From: Cyanobacteria bacterium UBA8803
GTDB taxonomy: Bacteria > Cyanobacteriota > Cyanobacteriia > Cyanobacteriales > Coleofasciculaceae
Reading direction: 5' to 3'
Assembly: GCA_003505715.1 (NCBI GenBank)
Contig: DNXU01000513.1
Coordinates: 13,961 to 38,940, forward strand
Length of the DNA: 24,980 bases
The notes below the pieces were generated by a model. That model worked only from the letters and a program-made list of their open reading frames with translations, had not been told where the DNA came from and ran no database searches. Positions 15,310-23,357 of the stretch are shown here, in pieces; position 1 is the first letter of the stretch, and the number at the start of each line of letters is the position of its first letter. Made by a program: the position numbers and the translations under genes.

Positions 15310-16788
15310 TTATCTCCCAGATAAAGTGTTAGCACAGAGGATACCTGAAGCAGCAACGGCTGGTACGCCAATTCCTGGCATGGTACTATCTCCAACTCGA
15401 TATAAGCCACGGATGGGGGTTTGGCAGTTGGGGAACGTCCCTTTGCCAGCAGCAATGGCAGGGCCATAAGTACCTTGGTAACGGCGCAGGTAATGGGAGT
15501 GGGTGAGAGGGGTGCCGATTAATTCTAGGACTATCCGCTCTCGAATGTCTGGTATGACTCTTTCTAACGCCTGGAATAAGGATTGCGATCGCAACTTTTT
15601 CTTCTCTTGATACCCTTCATCTCGCTGCCAACCGTGGTAAGGTTCTAAGGTGTAGGCATGAACTACATGATGGCCTAATGGAGCAAGATGGGCATCCCAT
15701 ACCGAAGGAATGGAAATCATGCAGGTATTACCTGGTGCTGTAATATCTTGATGGGCATCATGAACGACTACGTGATGTCCGGTTAGCTCTTCTAACCCCT
15801 CTGCTCTAATCCCCAGATGAAGGTGCATAAAACTATCAACGGCGGGTGTTGCTAGAGACTGCTGGCGATAAGAGGCGGGTAAGTCTTCTGCTCGTAAAAG
15901 TTTGGTATAGGTATCCCAGATCGTGGCATTGGAAATAATGATAGGTGCTTCGATTACCTCCCCTTGACGCAACCGCACCCCAACAGCTTGACCCCCTGCC
16001 ACCAGAATTTGCTCGACATGAGCATTTAATCGCAACTTACCGCCCCAGCATTCCAAACCTTGCACTAAGGCATTTACAATTGCACCACTACCACCAACAG
16101 GATATTCAACACCTGCACGCGATCGTTCTCCTAACATAAATGCGACTTCTGGGGCGATGGTGCCGCGTGCTTTTAATCCCGATAAAAGAAAGCATTCTAA
16201 ATCTATTAACCGCCGCACCCAAGGATCGCGCACGGTTTTGTCCATGACTTCACCGACAGAACTCTGGATCGTACCGAGTTGGGGCAGTAATTTTAACAGA
16301 GCTGGCAGATAGCGTCCGATTAAGATGGGGATAACCTGCCAATCGGATCTGAGAGCAAGAATGGGAATATTCTGCAATCCTGCATAGAGTTCCAACAGGC
16401 GTTTTTCAAATTGGGCTAGTTCTTTTGCTCCTTGAGGGGTAATTTCAGCAACTGCTTCCCGATAGCGTTCGAGGTTGGAGTATACCGGAAAGGTGCCTTC
16501 GGGAAAGTGGTAATGTCCTAAGGGGTCATAGGGAATGGTTGGTAAGGATTCTCCTAAAATATCTAGCACTTGACGTAAGGGGTTGAGGCTGGGGCGTTGG
16601 TTGCCCAAACCGCAGTAAAATGAAGGGCCAGAATCGAATTCAAATCCTCGTCTGTGAAAACTATGAGCAGCACCTCCGGCAATGGCGTGGCTTTCACACA
16701 CCAATACTCGCTTGCCGTAACGTGATAGTAAGGCGGCAGCGGTAAGCCCACCAATCCCGCTACCAATGACAATGTTATCTAGGCTCAT
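15310..16788 (-). CDS. CrtI/CrtISO-family FAD-dependent carotenoid oxidoreductase
   Basis: This 492-aa protein belongs to the phytoene desaturase/carotenoid isomerase superfamily. The N-terminal dinucleotide-binding motif is GSGIGG (9-14), followed by VLVCESHAIAGGAAHSF. The C-terminus carries the family signature GLYRVGDSTMPGIGVPAVAA, near the FAD site. The length is usual. It could isomerise or desaturate a carotenoid or act on a related polyene or retinoid; it is not obviously the canonical CrtH. GGGAGAG precedes the ATG at 16788. It lies downstream of the lipoxygenase on the same strand, but the 351-bp gap holds a MITE-like palindrome, so joint transcription is doubtful. Family call firm, substrate unknown. 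Confidence 0.85.
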   Translation of the reverse strand: MSLDNIVIGSGIGGLTAAALLSRYGKRVLVCESHAIAGGAAHSFHRRGFEFDSGPSFYCGLGNQRPSLNPLRQVLDILGESLPTIPYDPLGHYHFPEGTFPVYSNLERYREAVAEITPQGAKELAQFEKRLLELYAGLQNIPILALRSDWQVIPILIGRYLPALLKLLPQLGTIQSSVGEVMDKTVRDPWVRRLIDLECFLLSGLKARGTIAPEVAFMLGERSRAGVEYPVGGSGAIVNALVQGLECWGGKLRLNAHVEQILVAGGQAVGVRLRQGEVIEAPIIISNATIWDTYTKLLRAEDLPASYRQQSLATPAVDSFMHLHLGIRAEGLEELTGHHVVVHDAHQDITAPGNTCMISIPSVWDAHLAPLGHHVVHAYTLEPYHGWQRDEGYQEKKKLRSQSLFQALERVIPDIRERIVLELIGTPLTHSHYLRRYQGTYGPAIAAGKGTFPNCQTPIRGLYRVGDSTMPGIGVPAVAASGILCANTLSGR

Positions 16789-16896
16789 TTGGCTCTCCCG
16801 TACTTGTGGTGAAAAACGCCTTTTTGGTGATGGGTAATTGGTAATTTCTTGCGCAGTAAGCGTTTGGCATTATTAATCAGTTATTATTTATCACCA

Positions 16897-16994
16897 TATA
16901 TAGCGGTTCCCACTATCGTGAGGTACACCAGAGTCTTTGATTTAAACCTTTCAGCTTTCAATTTGTACCTCACGACCACGAGAAAGGCTATATA
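16897..16994. mobile_element. MITE-like palindromic element (98 bp)
   Basis: Terminal inverted repeats TATATAGC (16897-16904) and GCTATATA (16987-16994) are perfect. An inner pair TCGTGAGGTAC (16916-16926) and GTACCTCACGA (16965-16975) is also perfect, with equal 11-base spacers on both sides. The outer bases still match partly (CACC...). There is no coding capacity. This is the form of a non-autonomous miniature inverted-repeat element. It sits between the carotenoid-enzyme gene and the lipoxygenase and could fold in RNA as a long hairpin. Confidence 0.72.
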
Positions 16995-17127
16995 AGGGTG
17001 TGGGGTGTAGGGTGGGGAGAGAATTGGCCAACACTTCACCCCACTCAAAACTTAAAACTCTACCTGGCATTCCGTTGCCTCGACCCAACCTACAGTAGTT
17101 TTTGCTATACCCTACACCCTACACCCT
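16995..17127. repeat. Inverted G-rich/C-rich repeat pair
   Basis: AGGGTGTGGGGTGTAGGGT (16995-17013) is the reverse complement, with one mismatch in 19, of the sequence at 17109-17127. Each arm is itself made of GGGTGTA-type heptamers. The arms flank about 95 bases just beyond the 3' end of the lipoxygenase gene. The pair could form a terminator-like stem or may simply be two inverted arrays of a heptamer repeat. Confidence 0.6.
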
Positions 17128-17139
17128 ATTTCCTGGTAC

Positions 17140-18849
17140 TCAAATGTTAATGCTATTGGGAATTAGGGATGGTTTGAGGAATACATAGGGTTGGCTGCGC
17201 TTGGCGTTGCGGATGTTAATGCGGTCTTCGATTAGGTGCAGGTTTCTTTGGAAGGAATTGATAATAGGTGCAACTCTGGGGTCTTGGAAGTCTCTGCGAT
17301 CGTAATATCCCAGACGATTGTACTGGAATGCGGTTAGAAAGTAAGTAAGTTGCAGTTGGCTGACTGCTTGCTGTTTGGGGGGGAGAAACTTCAAAAGATG
17401 GGGAGAGACAAACTTAAAAAACTCTGCATTATCAATCTCTAACTGGGCAGTCTCCTTAGTTTTCGGCGGGAGTGCATATCCTGCCGCAGGCATGTTAGGA
17501 GTGAATGCTTCGTAGTCGTACTGCGGATAGTTTACGGCGGCGTGTTGTGGGCCACAAGTAAATATAATTTGCGTGACAATGTTTACCAATTCTTCCAAGG
17601 TATCCAGTTTGCCATCTGCGGTTAACCCTTTCACGCGACCCCCATCCCAGGCGGTGACATCCTTCGCCCATCGCTGCAATTCGTAATCGTTAAAAACATC
17701 ACTAGCTGCCTTATAGTAGAGGCTCAGATAGTCAGTTGCAAATTGATGAATGGCCTCCCACAGGAGATAGGCGTCATCCCGGTAAGGATAGTCTGGCAAA
17801 ACATCCACCTCATCCACACCTCGATGCTTCAGTTCAGTAGGTAGTGCCGCATCCTTAAATTCCGAGTTCTGGAATGACTCCACAACTAGTGACAGGGAGG
17901 CTTTCAAGGTGCCAGCGAAAATTTTATCAACAAAACCTCCTGGATTAATCAACTCAAATCTGGCTAACTCATTAATAGCGAGGGTGAATTGAAAGTGCGG
18001 TTTTAGCAAGACACGCAGGGGATGGTTATCTGCTAATTGCCGAGCGGTTGCTAAGACAAAGGGTGCGATGGTAAGGTGTGTGCGAGCTAGGTGAGAAATA
18101 AGTTCGTGATGGTTAAAATCGGCGATCTGGACGAAAGTCTTGGCAATTGACCAGTTTGGCTCGTCGAGTCGGGTAAAGATGGGGTTGTCTGGTCCTGGCT
18201 TTTGGTGAAGCTGAATGGCTACCGGAACTAACACGCCGCGATCGCTATAACCTGTAGACTGCCAGTAGTATAGAGCCAAGGGAGCCGTGATATATTTTTG
18301 CCAATGCTGATAGCGTCCGGGTTGCATTCCTTCCAGCATGGCATAGTCAGCTAGATACAACCTTCCTTCCTTGGCTGCACCTTCTAGGGTTGTTTCGGTA
18401 TGAACTACCTGTTGGAATAAAGCATCCGTGACTGGAAATTGCTGAATCAGTTGTTGCAATTTAGGATAGTCCACTCGCTCTATGATCAAGGGGTTAGGCC
18501 CAGCAATACGCTGGCGAGCAAACTCAGTATCTAGTAGGAAGGTTTTGGTACTAGCGGGTTTTGGCAGCAGGGGTTCGCCTAAAAATAGCTTTTCGTAGTC
18601 ATCCAGATGATCGAAGGGGTCAAATAAATTTCCTAACTCAGCGGTAGATAGGTTGAGTAGAATCTTACTAATGGCCCTAAATTGCTGCGCTTGGTACTTA
18701 GCAGTGAATGCCTCAGAGATCGGCACCTCGTCTGCATAAGCCAAGGGAGCTAAGTAGTCGTGATTATATTTGTAGAATTCGCGCTGACGTTCCAAAAATT
18801 TTTGGCGTCTGTCGGGGTTGGGGTCGTGTTGTGGGAGCAGTGGAGTCAT
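17140..18849 (-). CDS. Lipoxygenase
   Basis: This 569-aa protein is a complete bacterial-type lipoxygenase catalytic domain without the N-terminal PLAT domain of plant enzymes. It would insert O2 into polyunsaturated fatty acids to form hydroperoxides. The iron ligands are all present: H253 and H258 in HHELISHLARTH (first His 248 also conserved), H436 and N440 in PQHAAVN, and the obligatory C-terminal isoleucine I569 in IPNSINI. WSIAKTFVQIAD just before is also typical. There is no signal peptide, so it is probably cytosolic or bound to membranes. The nearest gene downstream encodes a CrtI-type enzyme, and no fatty-acid gene is visible nearby. Oxylipin signalling or carotenoid co-oxidation is possible. 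Family call very firm; positional specificity unknown. Confidence 0.95.
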   Translation of the reverse strand: MTPLLPQHDPNPDRRQKFLERQREFYKYNHDYLAPLAYADEVPISEAFTAKYQAQQFRAISKILLNLSTAELGNLFDPFDHLDDYEKLFLGEPLLPKPASTKTFLLDTEFARQRIAGPNPLIIERVDYPKLQQLIQQFPVTDALFQQVVHTETTLEGAAKEGRLYLADYAMLEGMQPGRYQHWQKYITAPLALYYWQSTGYSDRGVLVPVAIQLHQKPGPDNPIFTRLDEPNWSIAKTFVQIADFNHHELISHLARTHLTIAPFVLATARQLADNHPLRVLLKPHFQFTLAINELARFELINPGGFVDKIFAGTLKASLSLVVESFQNSEFKDAALPTELKHRGVDEVDVLPDYPYRDDAYLLWEAIHQFATDYLSLYYKAASDVFNDYELQRWAKDVTAWDGGRVKGLTADGKLDTLEELVNIVTQIIFTCGPQHAAVNYPQYDYEAFTPNMPAAGYALPPKTKETAQLEIDNAEFFKFVSPHLLKFLPPKQQAVSQLQLTYFLTAFQYNRLGYYDRRDFQDPRVAPIINSFQRNLHLIEDRINIRNAKRSQPYVFLKPSLIPNSINI

Positions 18850-19252
18850 AGCATTCTACCTTCCTGAGAAGGATGAGGAATGAGGGCTGAGAGAAAGGAT
18901 GCCCAATGCTCTATCCCATTTCGGCGGGTTCGTCCTTTCCTCAGTCACTCACTCAGTTTCACGATAATTATAAGAATAACGCTGAAAAACCCGCAAAGGT
19001 TTTGACGAGCCCCCAGATTTTGCGGGCGCTAATTGGGGTAACGTTTTATGTTTATTGTTTATATTTTTTTTTGAATCGCACGGTTATTGAAGTGTTTGTA
19101 TCTCTTTCCCATTCTATAAAAAAATAATTATCCGTAAATTTGATATTATTAATGGCATATCTTAGTATTTCTTCAGCAGACTTCGGTGTGAGGCTTCTAC
19201 GGTGATCTCACTCCGAAGTCCGATTTAGGGGGGAGAGTCTCAGCAACCAATC
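18850..19252. other. Gene-free region upstream of lipoxygenase
   Basis: This 400-bp stretch probably contains the lipoxygenase promoter at its left end. A plus-strand open frame at 18906-19127 lacks a ribosome binding site and shows no recognisable protein features. The only clear structure is the long hairpin at 19179-19220. Confidence 0.5.
19179..19220. repeat. Long hairpin (14-bp arms)
   Basis: GACTTCGGTGTGAG (19179-19192) pairs with CTCACTCCGAAGTC (19207-19220) with one mismatch and a 14-base loop. No T-run follows on either side, so it is a poor intrinsic terminator. It lies 33 bases beyond the stop of the small membrane-protein ORF, so it may end or stabilise that minus-strand transcript, or it may be a dispersed repeat. 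Confidence 0.55.
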
Positions 19253-19366
19253 CTAAGCTCGTTTTCCATCAGAAGATTTACTCGTAAAACGATACCAAGT
19301 AGCTAAGAGACCAACAGAAAAGGTACAAGCTAAGGCGAAGGTGAAGAAGGTTTCAGCGGGTGACAT
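19253..19366 (-). CDS. Candidate 37-aa single-span membrane protein
   Basis: The ORF starts MSPAETFFTF and has one hydrophobic segment (about residues 6-24, FTFALACTFSVGLLATW) followed by a basic, Ser-rich tail ending DGKRA. Its length and layout resemble the low-molecular-mass subunits of photosynthetic and NDH complexes in cyanobacteria, but I cannot match it to PsbX, PsbN, PetM, PetN, PsaM or NdhP by sequence. A weak TGGA lies about eleven bases before the ATG. A strong hairpin follows the stop. It is too short to be sure it is translated. Confidence 0.5.
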   Translation of the reverse strand: MSPAETFFTFALACTFSVGLLATWYRFTSKSSDGKRA

Positions 19367-19798
19367 AAGGATATCCAGATTATTGAGATCAACAAACAAT
19401 TGGTACTATTAGTTCTTATATCATCCGTTCCAGATAGCAATCAGGATTATTGGCTAGATCATAATTATTAACTTAATTAAAGTTGTACTCAAAGCTTAAA
19501 ACTCTAAGCCGATAAGGGTTTCAAAAATTCTGGGGAGCATGGGAGCTAGTGTTTCTGGACTTGGGTACTAGTATTTTAGAGCAGGGGGGCTGGCATTGTT
19601 GTACTCAATGCTAAACCCAATCGTGGTGTAAGTTGAAGGCAATTTCAGCCAATTTTTTTTCCAGAGTAGACATGTACTCAAAATTTATCTGGGATTAATC
19701 TAGCCCAGAAGTAAGTTAAGAAATTTTTAAGCCATCGGCTGCAACTACCTACCGCTCTCATCCCCCTCTTCCCTCTCCCTGTTGCCTTTCCCCTATTT
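19367..19798. other. Intergenic region without a recognisable gene
   Basis: I find no plausible ORF here. The 8-mer GTACTCAA appears three times (about 19485, 19602, 19672), and C-rich runs lie at about 19760-19795. It probably contains the promoter of the small membrane-protein ORF (reading leftward) at its left end. Confidence 0.45.
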
Positions 19799-19802
19799 TT
19801 TA

Positions 19803-19855
19803 GTCCATTTCAACAATGGACTTGAGCTATAAGCCCGGAGTGTAAAACTCCGGGC
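19803..19855. mobile_element. Double-hairpin REP/MITE-like element
   Basis: Two perfect stem-loops lie side by side: GTCCATT-TCAAC-AATGGAC (19803-19821), and GCCCGGAGT-GTAAA-ACTCCGGGC (19833-19855). They are linked by CTTGAGCTATAA, and the sequence GCTTAAGTC after them can pair with GACTTGAGC around 19819. The layout strongly recalls, from memory, the conserved subterminal hairpins of IS200/IS605-type elements and their derived repeats in cyanobacteria. No transposase or TnpB gene is next to it. It lies 30 bases after the CAAD gene and could also act as its terminator. Confidence 0.65.
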
Positions 19856-19885
19856 AGGCTTAAGTCCTGAGCCAGATAGTTTCCT

Positions 19886-20326
19886 TTAGGCTTTGTCTCC
19901 TAACACCTGTTGTTTGATCCTGTTAATTTCTCCCCACAACTCTTGCCGATCTGAAGCCTTAAGTAAATAGCGGTAAACAAACCAGATCAAGTAAGTAAGT
20001 CCAATCAACTCCAAGCTCAAGCCCATCAAGGGGATATTATCTAGAGCATCCAAAATAGCCAGAACTACCTTGGCTGTAATAATCGTTCCTACAATGAGAG
20101 CAACGATCGTGATGGGCTGCTTGTATTCATTAAAGAATTCACCCAGATAATCGGGTAGATTCTCTAAAAAGGCTATAACTTGTTTGCTAATCCGCTCCAT
20201 TTCAGTTTCAGGCTGAGGAGGTGCTAGCAGCGGAACATCTCCCGTTGCTGCTTCTAGGCGATTGAGTTCGGTGGTTGTGAACTCTGGAGTATCGGCGTAT
20301 CCTGGTTCTGGTAATTTGGTTTCCAT
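19886..20326 (-). CDS. CAAD/CURT1-domain thylakoid membrane protein
   Basis: This 146-aa protein has an acidic, Pro-rich N-terminus (1-45), then an amphipathic helix (KQVIAFLENLPDYLGEFF), two hydrophobic spans at about 71-93 and 98-121, and a charged C-terminal helix ending RIKQQVLGDKA. This is the layout of the CAAD domain first described as a membrane appendage of cyanobacterial aminoacyl-tRNA synthetases and shared with CURT1/CurT, which curves thylakoid membranes. It is a stand-alone domain of about the size of CurT. AGGA lies six bases before the ATG. It appears to be a single-gene unit, with a double hairpin beyond its stop. Whether it is the principal CurT or a paralogue cannot be told here. 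Confidence 0.85.
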   Translation of the reverse strand: METKLPEPGYADTPEFTTTELNRLEAATGDVPLLAPPQPETEMERISKQVIAFLENLPDYLGEFFNEYKQPITIVALIVGTIITAKVVLAILDALDNIPLMGLSLELIGLTYLIWFVYRYLLKASDRQELWGEINRIKQQVLGDKA

Positions 20327-20548
20327 AGTTTTCCTATTTTGTGAAAAATGACAGTACTTTCAAGGGCTGAGTTTCTTTGATTCCCTGCTGGGCGTTCCTT
20401 GGGAAAGCAACTGTTTTGTTAAGAATCTTTGAGTAAGAATCTTGGAGAGTCATGAAAGGTACTTAGGAGCAGGGATTTGATGAGAAGCTAGTTTGGAATA
20501 AACCGACTCCTACACTTAGCCCTCAATCGTTGTTAGCAACTCCCTAGC

Positions 20549-21238
20549 TTAAGGAGTTTTCTCCCGGCGGTCAATAACGATAACATCAGGATGTTCGCTA
20601 AGACGCTCTGTCGCATAGGAGGTGGGGTGGGTATCCACAACTGGCGCGTCGTCAGCCTTATCCTCGACATAACCTACGCGATCGCTATCCCCATCAGCAA
20701 TATCATAGATAGCAAAGTCTTCAATTCCCCTCCTGTGCAAAATTGCCTCAGCAGGATGAATTTCGTCTTCCGTGCCTTCTAATATAATCAGGTAATGTCC
20801 CTGAACGATGCGATCGTTATAATTTCTGGCGCTGTCTTCCGGAACTCCCAAACCGACTAAAGCACCAACCACTCCACCCGTTGCCGCACCAATCGCACCC
20901 CCCAACAGAGCATCACCGATAACAGATGCTACAGCACCGCCAGCTACAACAGGGCCTATTCCCGGAACGACTAACGAACTCAAAGCACCGATCAAACCGA
21001 CAAAACCCCCTACAGCACCACCTGTTAGGGCCCCTGTTACTGCACTTTGTCCAACTCCACTGTGAGAGCGTTCATCAACATCAACACCTCCAATCTGATG
21101 ATGTCCGTTATCGTCCCGTGCGATGATAGAGATATTATGCATCGGAAAGCCAGAAGTTTTTAGTTCATCAATCGCCACTTCTGTATTCCTGGCACTTGAA
21201 AATACGCCGATCGCACGCCTTAGTTTACCTAGAGCCAT
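20549..21238 (-). CDS. Glycine-rich stress-type protein (YflT/general stress protein 17M-like)
   Basis: This 229-aa protein starts with a small alpha/beta domain (AIGVFSSARNTEVAIDELK...) like the heat-inducible YflT domain. A strongly hydrophobic glycine-rich hairpin (about residues 65-135, repeated GGAVGG, GGAIGAATGG) follows, then a second alpha/beta piece (GHYLIILEGTEDEI...) and an acidic C-terminus. The glycine zipper could insert into membranes. ATG 21238 is preferred because GAGAGGGGG lies five to six bases upstream; an upstream in-frame start at 21280 has no such signal. Homologues in cyanobacteria are often stress- or desiccation-related. It is apparently transcribed alone. The family call is moderate, the role unknown. 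Confidence 0.75.
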   Translation of the reverse strand: MALGKLRRAIGVFSSARNTEVAIDELKTSGFPMHNISIIARDDNGHHQIGGVDVDERSHSGVGQSAVTGALTGGAVGGFVGLIGALSSLVVPGIGPVVAGGAVASVIGDALLGGAIGAATGGVVGALVGLGVPEDSARNYNDRIVQGHYLIILEGTEDEIHPAEAILHRRGIEDFAIYDIADGDSDRVGYVEDKADDAPVVDTHPTSYATERLSEHPDVIVIDRREKTP

Positions 21239-21508
21239 CTTACCCCCTCTCAACCTGGGAAAAATAGTTGGTGTACCCATTTGGGAGTGCCAACCATTCT
21301 ATTTCTATAGTTTTGAAGCAGTTATTCCCTCAATCGATAGGAGTAACTAAGGTCTCTAGCTTGAAAATAGGGAATAGAAAGAGGGGGAAGAGGCAGAAAT
21401 TCTCCTCACCTCCTCACCCCCTGATCTCCTCCAGCTGCTCGAGCTGAATGTTGAGGTACTTATGTTCAATAACAACGAGCAATTACCAATTACCAATTAG
21501 CCATTGTC

Positions 21509-22597
21509 TCACACCGCTTCCCGTTTCTGAGTATCCAGACGAGTAATCACGGGTCGATGATGACTGAATCGTTGCTCTAAAACCATGTTATAGGCTCGTT
21601 CGTACTCATCAACCATCGTATTGACGCTAAAACGCTTTAAAACGTAGTCCCGGCAATTTTGACGGTCTAATTTCATGGCGGCAGGAACTGCTTCAATCAT
21701 AGCTTCCAGGGTATCGCACACAAATCCAGTCTCACCGTGGGCGATGACCTCTGGGACTGAGCCAAGCCCTCTGCCAATCACTGGGGTTCCTGTTGCCATA
21801 GATTCAATCATCACTAGGCCAAATGGCTCTCGCCAGGTAATGGGGAATAGGGTGACGGTGGCACTTCCCAATAGCTGCACTTTCTGTTCGTGGGAAACTT
21901 CGCCCAGATACTGAATTTGCTCCCCATCAATAAGGGGTTGGATCTGCTCGGAGAAATACTTTTGGTCTACTACATCAACTTTCCCGGCCATTTTCAGGGG
22001 CAGACCAGTAGCACGGGCAATTTTTATGGCGTCTTCCGGCCCCTTTTCTGGAGAGAAGCGTCCGATAAAGGCCAGATACGGGGGTTGTGTCGGCTCTGGC
22101 TGGAAAGGATATTCGGCTGGATCGATACCGTTGTAGACCGTGGAAACGTAATTAAGACCCAGTCGTGGTTCCCGCTGGGCATCGCTAATGCTGATATAGG
22201 GTTGCTCTGCAAATCTTCGGAACATTTTCTCGTTATCTGGTGTGAAAACGCCGTGAGTTGTGTGAACGGTCGGTGTTTTCACAAAAGCCGCATAGGGTAG
22301 AGATGCAAAGCCTACGTGGGAGTGAATAATATCAAAATGATGCGCTTGATGGTAGAGCTCGTAAAGCATCATTTGCTCGTAAAGTACTGGCTCCTTAATG
22401 GTTCCATCTAATCTCAACGCTTGGTGGTGAACTGAGATGAGATTCGCCTTGCTAATGGAGTCTCCAGAGGCAAATAATGTTACGTCATGACCGCGTCGAA
22501 CTAATTCATCCGTCAGCAAACTGACAACCAGTTCAATACCGCCATAGCGAAAAGGGGGAACACGTTCCCAAAGCGGAGCAATTTGAGCAATTTTCAT
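21509..22597 (-). CDS. Glycosyltransferase family 4 protein
   Basis: This 362-aa cytosolic retaining glycosyltransferase has a GT-B fold. The N-terminal donor loop is FRYGGIE (about 16-22), and the C-terminal nucleotide-sugar site contains the family E-x7-E motif in REPFGLVMIESMATG (E257, E265), with GRFSPEKG at about 179-186. It begins MKIAQIAPLWERVPP, typical of GT4 proteins that transfer glucose- or mannose-like sugars. No polysaccharide genes surround it, so donor and acceptor remain unknown. The ATG has no clear Shine-Dalgarno. A short tandem ATTACCA repeat lies just beyond its stop (about 21482-21499). Confidence 0.92.
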   Translation of the reverse strand: MKIAQIAPLWERVPPFRYGGIELVVSLLTDELVRRGHDVTLFASGDSISKANLISVHHQALRLDGTIKEPVLYEQMMLYELYHQAHHFDIIHSHVGFASLPYAAFVKTPTVHTTHGVFTPDNEKMFRRFAEQPYISISDAQREPRLGLNYVSTVYNGIDPAEYPFQPEPTQPPYLAFIGRFSPEKGPEDAIKIARATGLPLKMAGKVDVVDQKYFSEQIQPLIDGEQIQYLGEVSHEQKVQLLGSATVTLFPITWREPFGLVMIESMATGTPVIGRGLGSVPEVIAHGETGFVCDTLEAMIEAVPAAMKLDRQNCRDYVLKRFSVNTMVDEYERAYNMVLEQRFSHHRPVITRLDTQKREAV

Positions 22598-22630
22598 AAG
22601 TGTATAGCAGAAAAAGGGGTCTTTGAAAAG

Positions 22631-22765
22631 ATGGCGGCCTCTACCTTATATCTTCTTAAAGATATTTTTACAAACGGTTTTTGTCAAGTCCGTTTAATTG
22701 GCACTCTTGACTACGCCACTGGGGTTGAAGCTGCTGCTATCCTTTCTCAATTAAACGGTAATTAA
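22631..22765 (+). CDS. Possible small protein (44 aa), divergent from glycosyltransferase
   Basis: The short ORF begins at an ATG with GAAAAG upstream and reads MAASTLYLLKDIF..., ending with an alanine-rich helix (VEAAAILSQLN). Codon choice looks like real coding sequence, but there is no recognised domain and it may be the remnant of a larger gene. It starts 33 bases from the glycosyltransferase start, on the opposite strand. I rate it as tentative. Confidence 0.35.
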   Translation: MAASTLYLLKDIFTNGFCQVRLIGTLDYATGVEAAAILSQLNGN

Positions 22766-23357
22766 TGCAAACTACTCTCCAGCTCTGTGCCCTTATTAGT
22801 GACAATGTTAAGCTGTAATTGGTTGTCAGCCTTGAATAACCAGTTCAAGAGTGAGGTTCTCAGGAATAGAGATATGCCATTCATAATGGTATTCTGACCC
22901 CACCTGCATGGAACAAGCCGAAAAGTTTTCATCTGAAGCTTCTCACCCCTGCTCCCTATAGGTCACCAAAAGTTAGCTGTTCCCTAAGAGTCAACTCAAA
23001 TTATAAACTCCTGAACTTCTGTATTATTCTGTTTAGCCCTGAGCTATCAGTAAATCCTAGCCTCAATCAAGCCCAAGCGCGAAAATGCTAAAAAAATCGA
23101 GCTTTTTACTACCAAGAAAAAACTTGTGTTAGTAAAAAGCTCTCTTGCAGTGTTGCTCCAACAAGGACTATCCACGACTTAGTTTTAAGATAGATAGATA
23201 TTCTCACGAGAAAATCTCTCTAAGGAAAGATTTTTCTAATTTCTTGCTTGCCACACCACCCCTATTGCCGCGCTCGTTCATGATGATAACTGAGGCAGAT
23301 GCAATGATGCAATGGGGGAGGTAGCCTCAAAAATGAAGGAATCCAGGAGTCAGCCTC
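22766..23357. other. Intergenic region with inverted repeats
   Basis: There is no convincing gene in this 590-bp stretch. It contains a small palindrome CCATT-CAT-AATGG near 22873, a piece (ACTCCTGAACTTCTG, about 23007) similar to the palindromic insertion in the helicase gene, and the long hairpin at 23099-23142. The 3' end carries the promoter and the AGGAG site of the phosphoesterase. Confidence 0.5.
23099..23142. repeat. Perfect 13-bp inverted repeat
   Basis: GAGCTTTTTACTA (23099-23111) and TAGTAAAAAGCTC (23130-23142) are perfect inverted arms with an 18-base loop that can itself pair partly (CCAAG/CTTG). The stem is mostly A/T with internal T-runs, unlike a standard terminator. It could be a small mobile repeat, a regulatory hairpin, or the end of a non-coding RNA upstream of the phosphoesterase. 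Confidence 0.6.

Noticed and set aside
18906..19127. 73-codon plus-strand ORF upstream of the lipoxygenase
   Set aside because: No ribosome binding site, no domain or plausible composition beyond a chance hydrophobic stretch, and it is in the probable promoter region of the lipoxygenase.
20341..20548. Direct repeat AAGAATCTT(T/G)GAG as a possible operator
   Set aside because: Two short imperfect copies about 20 bases apart, not symmetrical and not positioned clearly relative to a start; too weak to report.
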